From assembly GCF_944327235.1 (NCBI RefSeq), contig NZ_CALVHE010000001.1, forward strand, positions 1-64,000: a stretch of DNA of 64,000 bases, in the 5' to 3' direction. This stretch comes from an uncultured Desulfovibrio sp. (lineage in GTDB: Bacteria > Desulfobacterota > Desulfovibrionia > Desulfovibrionales > Desulfovibrionaceae). Below the pieces are notes generated by a model. The model saw nothing but the letters and a program-made list of their open reading frames with translations. It was not told where the DNA came from and did not search any database. The translations under genes and the position numbers were made by a program. Of this stretch, positions 8,463 through 19,795 are shown in pieces (position 1 is the first letter of the stretch; every line of letters starts with the position of its first letter).

Positions 8463-9815
8463 ATGGCAAAAACGCGCGAAGTCTACATCTGTTCCGCCTG
8501 CGGCGCGCAGACCCTGCAATGGCGGGGCCAGTGCCCCGGCTGTCATGAGTGGAACACACTGCAGGCCGCTGCCCAGCCCCGCGCCGCTGCCGCGCGACCA
8601 GCTTCCGCCGCTGCCGCCCGTACGCCGGGCAGCCGTCCCCAGCCCCTGCGGGATGTTTCCGACTCGGGGCACACCCCCTATGCCAGCGGCATCGAGGCGC
8701 TGGACCGTGTTCTCGGCAAGGGGCTCGTGCCCGGCGCGGCCCTGCTGGTGGGCGGCGAACCCGGCATAGGCAAGTCGACCCTCCTGCTTCAGGTGGCCGG
8801 ACTCGTGGCCCGGCAGGGCAGGGATGTGCTCTATGCCAGCGGCGAGGAGTCCCTCCCCCAGATCAAGGCCCGCGGGCAACGACTTGAAGTATTGCATGAA
8901 CGATTGCTGGCCATGGCCACTTCCAGCGTGGAAGAAGTCATCGCCGCCGTGGAAAGCGCTCCGCCGACCCTGCTGGTGGTGGACTCCGTCCAGACCCTGA
9001 CCAGCCTCGAGGCTGACGGTCTGCCCGGTAACGTCAGTCAGGTAAGGGCCGTGGCCACCGCTCTGCTGGAGTGCTGCCGACGCACCGGGACAACGCTCAT
9101 CCTCGTGGGACATGTCACCAAGGATGGCGTGCTGGCCGGACCGCGTATGCTGGAACACATGGTCGATACGGTCATCTCCGTGGAAGGGGACCGCCGCCAG
9201 CTCTTCCGTCTGCTGCGCGTCTTCAAGAACCGCTTCGGCCCCAATGAAGAGCTCCTCGTCTTTCGCATGGGGCAGCGCGGCATGGAAGTGGTGGACGATC
9301 CTTCCACCTTCTTCCTCGGCGCACGCGACCCGGAGCTGTCCGGTACGGCCGTGGTCATGGCCGTGGACGGGCAGCGGCCTCTGGCGGTGGAAGTGCAGGC
9401 CCTTGTGGCGCGTACCTTTCTGAGCATCCCGCGTCGGGCGGCTCTGGGTTTTGACGCCAACCGGCTCCATCTGCTGCTGGCCGTGCTGGAAAAACGCCTC
9501 AAGCTCAACTTCGGGCAGGTGGACATCTACGCCAAGGTGGGCGGCGGCATGAAGCTCCAGGAGCCGGGGCTCGATCTGGCGCTGGTAGCGGCCGTACTGT
9601 CCTCCTACTATGACCTGCCGCTGCCGGAAAAATGCGTCCTCTGGGGCGAGGTCGATCTCAACGGCCAGATCCGGCCGGTCGCCGCTCAGGATCTGCGGCT
9701 CCGACAGGCACAGCGCCTTGGTTTTTCCCCCATCATCCATCCGGCGGCGGACAAGGGCGGCATATCCACTCTTACCCAGCTGCAACAGCGGCTTTTCCAC
9801 CGCCGCAATCCCTGA
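8463..9815 (+). CDS. radA: DNA repair protein RadA (branch-migration helicase)
   Basis: A 450-residue protein with the complete RadA layout: an N-terminal zinc finger (Cys10, 13, 24, 27), a RecA-like ATPase with Walker A GGEPGIGKST, the RadA-specific KNRFGP motif, and a C-terminal Lon-protease-like domain. RadA extends strand exchange intermediates during recombinational repair. It heads a run of closely spaced genes through dapB. The CYTH gene starts 7 bases after its stop. Confidence 0.96.
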   Translation: MAKTREVYICSACGAQTLQWRGQCPGCHEWNTLQAAAQPRAAAARPASAAAARTPGSRPQPLRDVSDSGHTPYASGIEALDRVLGKGLVPGAALLVGGEPGIGKSTLLLQVAGLVARQGRDVLYASGEESLPQIKARGQRLEVLHERLLAMATSSVEEVIAAVESAPPTLLVVDSVQTLTSLEADGLPGNVSQVRAVATALLECCRRTGTTLILVGHVTKDGVLAGPRMLEHMVDTVISVEGDRRQLFRLLRVFKNRFGPNEELLVFRMGQRGMEVVDDPSTFFLGARDPELSGTAVVMAVDGQRPLAVEVQALVARTFLSIPRRAALGFDANRLHLLLAVLEKRLKLNFGQVDIYAKVGGGMKLQEPGLDLALVAAVLSSYYDLPLPEKCVLWGEVDLNGQIRPVAAQDLRLRQAQRLGFSPIIHPAADKGGISTLTQLQQRLFHRRNP

Positions 9816-9822
9816 GGCTTTC

Positions 9823-10449
9823 ATGAGCTGTGAAGTGGAACGCAAATATCTGGATGTGGACTTTTCCCGCCTGCGGGAACGGCTGACCGCTCATGGCGCC
9901 CACAGCGAGGGCGTCCATTTCGAGCGCAACATCCTGTTCGACAAGGACGAGGAGCTGTTCGGCAGCCAGCGCCTGCTCCGCCTGCGCAGTCGGCAATGGG
10001 CCGACCATGAGGACCACATCCTTACCCTCAAGTTGCCGCCCCTCGCCGCGCGCACTGCCGCCGAGACCGGATTCAAGATCCGGGAGGAGCGTGAATGCCC
10101 CGTAGCGGACAGACAGACCATGCAGGGCATCCTGGAAGGGCTGGGCTATCTTCCTGTGGCCCGGTATGAAAAGTTCCGGGAAAGCTGGCAGGTCGACGGG
10201 GTGCATGTGGATATGGACATCCTGCCTTTCCTTCAGATGGTGGAGCTGGAAGGCGAGGCGGAACGCATCCGGAAAGTTGAAGTGCTGCTTGAACTTGACA
10301 AGCGGCCGACCAGTGCCGACTCTTACCATGTACTGCACAAGCGCTGGCGCGTGGAACAGGGTCTGCCGCCGGAGCGTTCCTTTGTCTTTTCCCCCTGTCA
10401 GGCGGCGCAATGGCGTGCCGCGCTGCATCTGCCGCCAGAGGAGGACTGA
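9823..10449 (+). CDS. CYTH domain protein (class IV adenylate cyclase / thiamine triphosphatase fold)
   Basis: A 208-residue protein opening with the CYTH signature ExExK (CEVERKYLDV). It contains the expected charged strands of the tunnel fold (LLRLRSRQW, HILTLKLPP, FKIREERE, YEKFRESW, VHVDMDILPFL, VELEGE). The family acts on triphosphates with divalent metal. Whether this one makes cAMP or hydrolyses thiamine triphosphate or polyphosphate cannot be told. The start at 9823 follows CTGAGGC. It sits 7 bases after radA and 3 before clpS, so it is part of the same transcript. Confidence 0.82.
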   Translation: MSCEVERKYLDVDFSRLRERLTAHGAHSEGVHFERNILFDKDEELFGSQRLLRLRSRQWADHEDHILTLKLPPLAARTAAETGFKIREERECPVADRQTMQGILEGLGYLPVARYEKFRESWQVDGVHVDMDILPFLQMVELEGEAERIRKVEVLLELDKRPTSADSYHVLHKRWRVEQGLPPERSFVFSPCQAAQWRAALHLPPEED

Positions 10450-10452
10450 GCC

Positions 10453-10770
10453 ATGCCGGCCCCATACAGACCGCAAGACGAAAGTGACGGGCAAAGCCTG
10501 GTAAAAGAGCGTGTCCGGGAGCCGCAGCGCTTCGTGGTGCTGCTGCACAATGACGACTACACCAGCATGGATTTTGTGGTGGATGTCCTGCAGGGGATCT
10601 TCAACAAGAACAGGGAAGAAGCCACGCGCATCATGCTGTCCGTGCATGAGAAAGGCGTAGGGCGTTGCGGCGTCTATACCGCGGAGATAGCCGAAGCCAA
10701 GGTCCGTCGCGTGACGCAGAAGGCACGCGCGGCGGGATTCCCGCTGCGCTGCACCATGGAGCCGGAATAA
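10453..10770 (+). CDS. clpS: ATP-dependent Clp protease adaptor ClpS
   Basis: A 105-residue ClpS with the core FVVLLHNDDYTSMDFVVDVL, whose NDDYT loop and following residues form the N-degron pocket, and the conserved VHEKGVGRCGVYTAEIAE. It delivers proteins with destabilising N-terminal residues to ClpA. It starts 3 bases after the CYTH gene and ends 3 bases before clpA. Adjacent clpS-clpA is common; the aat gene directly after clpA completes the N-degron pathway in one operon. Confidence 0.96.
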   Translation: MPAPYRPQDESDGQSLVKERVREPQRFVVLLHNDDYTSMDFVVDVLQGIFNKNREEATRIMLSVHEKGVGRCGVYTAEIAEAKVRRVTQKARAAGFPLRCTMEPE

Positions 10771-10773
10771 GAC

Positions 10774-13170
10774 ATGTTGAGCAACGACGTTCAGGAAGTC
10801 CTGAAGATCGCCGTCATGGAAGTGCAGGAACGGCAGCACGAGATGCTGACCGTGGAGCACATCCTCTACGGCATGACCGCCACGGTGCGCGGCTGCCTCA
10901 TCCTGGAGGGCAGCGGGGTGGACGTGCCCTTGCTGCGCGAACAGCTCGAGCATTTTTTTCAAACGGAGATGGAGAGCGTCCGCCCGGCCAATCAGCTGGA
11001 GATCATCCAGACGCCGGGCGTGCAGCGTCTGCTGGAACGGGCCGTGGCGCATATCCGCTCCGCCGGGCGGGAGACCGTGGATGTGGGCGACATGCTTGTT
11101 TCCCTCATGGAAGAGGAAGGGAGCTATGCCGTCTATTATCTGCGCAAGCAGGGTGTGGAACGGCTGGACGTGCTGACCTTCATCTCCCACGGGCTGGAAG
11201 ACGGCAGCGGCTCCAAAGGCGTTCGGGAAAAGGCGGAGGACGACGAGGAAGGCCGGGAGGACGATCCCCTGGCCCGCTATACCACGGACCTTACGGCCCG
11301 CGCGGCCGCCGGCGGCATCGATCCCCTCATCGGACGGGAAATGGAGCTTGACCGCGCCATCGAAGTGCTGTGCCGCCGCCGCAAGAACAATCCTCTTTTC
11401 GTGGGCGAGCCCGGCGTGGGCAAGACCGCCCTTGCGGAGGGCCTTGCCCTGCGCATCCACGAGGGCAAGGTGCCGCCGCGCTTCCGGGAGGCCCGCCTCT
11501 TCGCGCTGGACATGGGTCTCGTGCTGGCTGGCACGCGCTATCGCGGCGACTTCGAGCAACGCCTGAAAAAGATCATGGATGCCTTGAAGCATGTGCCGCA
11601 GGCCATCCTGTTCATCGACGAACTCCACACCATCGTGGGAGCGGGCGCCACGTCCGGCGGGTCGATGGATGCCTCCAACCTGCTCAAGCCTCTGCTGGCC
11701 AGCGGCGATCTGCGCTGCATCGGCTCCACCACCCATGAGGAATACCGCAACCATCTGGAGAAGGACAGGGCGCTCGTACGACGCTTTCAGCGCATAGATG
11801 TGCGTGAGCCCGGCATCGAGGACTGTCTGGCCATCCTGGAAGGCCTGCAGAGCCATTATGCGGACTTCCATCAGGTCCGCTATGCCAAGCCCGTCCTCCG
11901 GGCCATGGTGGAGCTTTCCAGCCGCCATGTGCGGGAGCGCCTCCTGCCGGACAAGGCCATCGACGTCATGGACGAGGCCGGGGCCGCCGTCCGTCTGCGG
12001 CAGCCGGACGAGGACGGCAAGCGCCCGGCGGTGACCCTGCGTGATGTGGAGCGCATCGTGGCCCGCATGGCCGGCATCCCCGAACGCAGCGTCAGCGGCG
12101 GGGAAAAAGACCGCCTGCGCCATCTGGAACGCGACCTCAATGCTCGCGTCTTCGGACAGGAGGCCGCCATCTCGCTGGTGGTGCGCGCCATCCTGCGCTC
12201 GCGCGCCGGACTGGGCCAGAGCGGACGCCCCGCCGGGGCCTTCCTCTTCTACGGGCCCACCGGCGTAGGCAAGACCGAGGTTGCCCGATCGCTGGCGCAG
12301 TGTCTGGGGGTGGATTTCCTGCGCTATGACATGAGCGAATACATGGAAAAACACGCGGTCTCCCGCCTCATCGGCGCGCCTCCGGGCTATGTGGGCTTCG
12401 ATCAGGGCGGTCTGCTGACCGAGGCCGTGCGCAAATCCCCGTATTCCGTGGTCCTGCTGGACGAGATGGAAAAAGCGCATCCTGACATCTTTAATGTTCT
12501 GCTTCAAGTCATGGACTACGGCACGCTGACCGACACCACGGGCCGAAAGACGGACTTCTCGCACGTGGTGCTGATCATGACCAGCAATGCCGGGGCCTTC
12601 GAGATGTCCGCCGCCAGCATGGGCTTTGCCACGCCCGCCGCTGTCCGTACGGACGGTCCGGATGCGGAGGACGGGAAAGGAAGGACATCGGAAGCCGCGG
12701 CCCGCAAGGGGCGCAAAGCGCTGGAACAGCTCTTCACGCCGGAATTCCGCAACCGTCTTGATGCGCTGGTGCCGTTCGGTAGCCTGACGCAGCCCATGAT
12801 GCTCCGCATCGTGGACAAATTCGTGGAAGAGGTGGCCCAGAGCCTGACCGAACGCCATGTCCACCTTACGCTGGACGAGGAGGCCCGGCGGCATCTGGCC
12901 CAAAAGGGATTCGATCCCCGCATGGGCGCGCGCCCGCTGCGCCGCCTGCTGCGGGATGAACTGGAAGACCCGCTGGCGCAGGAACTGCTGTTCGGCCGCC
13001 TGCAAAAGGGCGGCGAGGCCGTGCTCGTCCTGCGGGACGGCAAGCTGCATCTGGACATCTCCCGCAAGGGACCGGCCTGTGCGGAAGCTGCCGCCGCGGG
13101 TGGTGAAGCCCGCAAGACGCCGCGTCCGCGCCCGTCCACGAGGCGCACGAAAAGAGATGGGCATGAGTGA
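10774..13170 (+). CDS. clpA: Clp protease ATPase subunit ClpA
   Basis: A 798-residue HSP100 unfoldase. A Clp N domain (residues 1-140) is followed by an acidic linker and two AAA+ modules: Walker A GEPGVGKTA then GPTGVGKTE, with Walker B segments ILFIDELHT and VLLDEMEKAHPD. The ClpB middle coiled coil is missing, which marks it as ClpA. An extra Arg/Lys-rich tail ends the protein. No clpP lies in this window. The last 8 bases overlap the aat start. Confidence 0.95.
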   Translation: MLSNDVQEVLKIAVMEVQERQHEMLTVEHILYGMTATVRGCLILEGSGVDVPLLREQLEHFFQTEMESVRPANQLEIIQTPGVQRLLERAVAHIRSAGRETVDVGDMLVSLMEEEGSYAVYYLRKQGVERLDVLTFISHGLEDGSGSKGVREKAEDDEEGREDDPLARYTTDLTARAAAGGIDPLIGREMELDRAIEVLCRRRKNNPLFVGEPGVGKTALAEGLALRIHEGKVPPRFREARLFALDMGLVLAGTRYRGDFEQRLKKIMDALKHVPQAILFIDELHTIVGAGATSGGSMDASNLLKPLLASGDLRCIGSTTHEEYRNHLEKDRALVRRFQRIDVREPGIEDCLAILEGLQSHYADFHQVRYAKPVLRAMVELSSRHVRERLLPDKAIDVMDEAGAAVRLRQPDEDGKRPAVTLRDVERIVARMAGIPERSVSGGEKDRLRHLERDLNARVFGQEAAISLVVRAILRSRAGLGQSGRPAGAFLFYGPTGVGKTEVARSLAQCLGVDFLRYDMSEYMEKHAVSRLIGAPPGYVGFDQGGLLTEAVRKSPYSVVLLDEMEKAHPDIFNVLLQVMDYGTLTDTTGRKTDFSHVVLIMTSNAGAFEMSAASMGFATPAAVRTDGPDAEDGKGRTSEAAARKGRKALEQLFTPEFRNRLDALVPFGSLTQPMMLRIVDKFVEEVAQSLTERHVHLTLDEEARRHLAQKGFDPRMGARPLRRLLRDELEDPLAQELLFGRLQKGGEAVLVLRDGKLHLDISRKGPACAEAAAAGGEARKTPRPRPSTRRTKRDGHE

Positions 13171-13923
13171 GGTCCCGCCGGAACGCCCGGCCGATCTGGT
13201 GGCAGCCTATGCCGAGCAATTCCCCCCTCTGGAGGCGGCACGAGAGGACGGGCTGTTGTGCCGCGGCGGCGATCTGCATCCGGTGCGCCTGCTGGCCGCT
13301 TACAGTCGGGGCATTTTCCCGTGGTACAGTGAGGGGATGCCGCTGCTCTGGTGGTCGCCCGCGCCGCGCTGCATCCTGCCGCTGGACAAGTTCCGCCTGC
13401 CCCGGCGCAGCATCCGGACGTTGCGCAAGGCGGGCTTCCGCCTGACCTGCGATACGGTCTTTGCGGAAGTCATGCTGCAATGTGCCGGGCCACGCCGCCG
13501 AGAACGGGGCACATGGATCACGCGCGACATGTTCCGTGCCTATGTACGGCTGCATGAAATGGGCTATGCCCATTCCATCGAGACCTGGCAGGGGGATGCG
13601 CTGGTAGGGGGGCTATACGGCGTGTCGCTGGGAAGGGCCTTCTTTGGCGAATCCATGTTCCACCGGGCGTCCGAAGCCTCGCGCGCGGCCCTGACAGGTC
13701 TGGTGGATCTGCTGCGCCTGCGGGGCACGCTCCTGCTGGACTGCCAGCAGGACACCCCGCACATCATGGGCATGGGGGGCGAGCTCGTCTCCCGCGCAAC
13801 ATTTGAAGAATTGCTTGAACGATCCGTACAGCAGGCGGCGGATCCCGCCTGTCCGTTGCGCTGGCAGCCCTGGCGCGAACGCTATGTCCATGACGGCCGG
13901 CAGTGGCACGAGGTCAACCCCGC

Positions 13924-13927
<4 letters not shown>
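13163..13927 (+). CDS. aat: leucyl/phenylalanyl-tRNA-protein transferase
   Basis: A 254-residue Aat with the family motifs [59 protein letters not shown] and [14 protein letters not shown]. The enzyme transfers Leu or Phe from tRNA to proteins starting with Lys or Arg, creating the degron read by ClpS. The start is at 13163; the in-frame ATG at 13157 is too close to the AAAAGAG site. It overlaps clpA by 8 bases and uvrB by 4 (ATGA), so translation is probably coupled. Confidence 0.94.
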
Positions 13928-18038
<4,111 letters not shown>

Positions 18039-18074
18039 GCCCGGCACGTCCATGATCAAAGGAGAGACGACATT

Positions 18075-18857
18075 ATGGCAACGCCGCTTATCATCATGGG
18101 AGCCGGCGGGCGCATGGGACGCACCATCGCCACGCTGGCCGAAGAGGACGATACCTACAGCCTTGCGGCCCTGGTGGATCGGGCCGATCATCTGGACCAG
18201 CTCCGCGCCGGGAACGGCTGCCTGATCACCGACGACCTGCGCGCTGCGCTCGCCCACTGCGCCGATGCCGTGATCATTGATTTCACCGCCCCGGAAGTCA
18301 GCCTGAATACCGCACGGCAGGCCGCTGAAAGCGGTCATGCCGCCGTCATCGGTACAACGGGCCTTGATGAGGCGCAGCGGGCCGAACTTGCGGAACTTGC
18401 CCAAAAAGCGCCCTTGTTCTGGTCATCCAACATGAGCGTGGGCATCAATGTGCTGCGCAAGATCCTGCCCGAATTGACCAAGGCGCTGGGCGACAAGTAC
18501 GACATCGAAATGGTGGAACTCCACCACAACCGCAAAAAGGACTCCCCCAGCGGTACGGCCCTGACCCTTGGCGAATGCCTCGCAGAGGCGCGCGGCTGGA
18601 AGCTGCCCGACGTTCGCTGTTCGGCGCGTGATGGCATCATCGGTGAGCGTCCCAAAGCGCAGATCGGCATCCAGGCCATCCGGGGCGGCGATGTGGTTGG
18701 CGTCCATACGATCTACTTCATGGGCCCCGGCGAGCGTATCGAGGTCACCCATCAGGCCCATTCGCGCGAGACCTTTGCCCAGGGAGCCCTGCGGGCCGCC
18801 GCCTGGCTCAAGGGTCGTGCCGCCGGTCGCCTCTACGGGATGCAAGATATTTTCTAG
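18075..18857 (+). CDS. dapB: 4-hydroxy-tetrahydrodipicolinate reductase
   Basis: A 260-residue DapB with the N-terminal Rossmann motif GAGGRMGRTI, the catalytic ELHHNRKKDSPSGTAL region and a C-terminal VTHQAHSRETFAQGALRAA. It reduces HTPA with NAD(P)H in lysine and diaminopimelate synthesis. AAAGGAGAG precedes the ATG. It is the last gene of the radA run, 36 bases after ligA. The upstream pathway enzyme aspartokinase is encoded separately at 54481-55704. Confidence 0.95.
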   Translation: MATPLIIMGAGGRMGRTIATLAEEDDTYSLAALVDRADHLDQLRAGNGCLITDDLRAALAHCADAVIIDFTAPEVSLNTARQAAESGHAAVIGTTGLDEAQRAELAELAQKAPLFWSSNMSVGINVLRKILPELTKALGDKYDIEMVELHHNRKKDSPSGTALTLGECLAEARGWKLPDVRCSARDGIIGERPKAQIGIQAIRGGDVVGVHTIYFMGPGERIEVTHQAHSRETFAQGALRAAAWLKGRAAGRLYGMQDIF

Positions 18858-18865
18858 ATTTTTTC

Positions 18866-18894
18866 TTGATATTTTCCCTTTGGTACGATAGGGA
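18866..18894 (+). promoter_or_regulatory. candidate promoter for the 140-aa gene
   Basis: TTGATA (18866-18871), a 17-base spacer and TAGGGA (18889-18894). The likely leader of about 145 bases contains a perfect 8-bp hairpin (AGAAAGCA at 18966 / TGCTTTCT at 18984). The hairpin has no T run, so it is probably a leader structure and not a terminator. Confidence 0.35.
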
Positions 18895-19043
18895 GAAAAG
18901 GTACGTGAAAAAATAAGGGGTTTGGAGCAGGCTCAAGCGCAACGGAACGCCCACGCCAATGTGATAGAAAGCAGAAAACCAGATGCTTTCTCTGTAGGTG
19001 CTTTTCCGTGCATCCTGTCTGCTCCCAATTTACCGGGGGGAAC

Positions 19044-19466
19044 ATGCCACAGGTCGCCGCTCGCATCAATGAGGACCAGGAACGCTGGCTCAAAGATTAT
19101 TTCCGCACCAAGAGCGCGGGAGCGGAATTTATTCTCCCGTGGGCTGTGGATACGTTTTTCCGGGCCATCACCAACATCAAGACCCTGTTCACCGGCGCCG
19201 AGCTGAAAGCCATAGTGGAAGCGCACAAGGATATGCGGCTTATGCCGGATAATTCCCGCTTGTCCTATCTGTTGTTGCGGGTACATGATGCCTGTGAGAT
19301 AAATCATGTGCACATGCGCCACGGTGCCAGCAAATCCAGTCTGGAAAGCAAGCTCAAATCTCTGGATGACACACAGGCAACAGCGCTCATGGTCTGGGCT
19401 TCCGCTTTTTGGGTCAGCCGCAATTGTTCGGCTGAAAGCCTGGACGAATATATCCGCGCGTACTAG
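19044..19466 (+). CDS. hypothetical protein, 140 aa
   Basis: A soluble, mostly helical 140-residue protein I do not recognise. It has no signal peptide, membrane segment, Cys cluster or nucleotide-binding motif. The central LLLRVHDACEINHVHMRHG is His-rich. The start at 19044 is supported by CCGGGGGGAAC; an in-frame ATG at 19008 lies upstream of this site. It stands alone between its own leader and a strong terminator, and its composition matches the neighbours. Confidence 0.65.
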   Translation: MPQVAARINEDQERWLKDYFRTKSAGAEFILPWAVDTFFRAITNIKTLFTGAELKAIVEAHKDMRLMPDNSRLSYLLLRVHDACEINHVHMRHGASKSSLESKLKSLDDTQATALMVWASAFWVSRNCSAESLDEYIRAY

Positions 19467-19498
19467 ACTTCCAGAGATTTTTATAACATTCGACGCGA

Positions 19499-19534
19499 AC
19501 AGCACAGTGGCAAAAGCTGCTGTGCTGTTTTTTT
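19499..19534 (+). terminator. intrinsic terminator after the 140-aa gene
   Basis: A perfect 9-bp stem ACAGCACAG / CTGTGCTGT with a 12-base loop, followed by six or more T residues. Confidence 0.9.
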
Positions 19535-19577
19535 GTGCTCGGAACTCTCGTTAAGCGGAGAGAGAGAGAATAGAGAA

Positions 19578-19736
19578 TAGAGCGCTTTGCCTTTGAAAAG
19601 GCAAAGTGCGAGGTGGAGCACAGCGCCGCCCGACCGAAAGTGAGCGGAAAACCGTGCTTTTTCCGCGAAACGCCAGACCGTATGGAGGGCGTATGGTTTG
19701 GGAAACGCAAAGCGTTTCAAACTAAAATGCTCTAAA
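19578..19736 (-). repeat. TTTAGAGC/GCTCTAAA-bounded intergenic repeat, copy 1
   Basis: A 159-bp element ending in GCTCTAAA (19729-19736) and starting with TAGAGCGC. It reads in the opposite direction to copies 2-4. It contains hairpins TTTGCCTTTGAAAAGGCAAA and AACGCAAAGCGTTT and the GCGGAAAA...TTTTTCCGC pair. It lies between the terminators of two convergent genes, and its last A residues form the T tract of the cheA terminator on the other strand. Confidence 0.8.
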
Positions 19737-19768
19737 AAAACGGGCATCACCCGTTGAGGTGACGCCCG
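19734..19768 (-). terminator. intrinsic terminator of the chemosensory operon
   Basis: On the minus strand, stem CGGGCGTCACC / GGTGATGCCCG (one non-Watson-Crick pair) is followed by seven T residues. It lies 28 bases after the cheA stop. Confidence 0.9.
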
Positions 19769-19795
19769 TCTCAGGCACGATAACAGATTGCTCGG

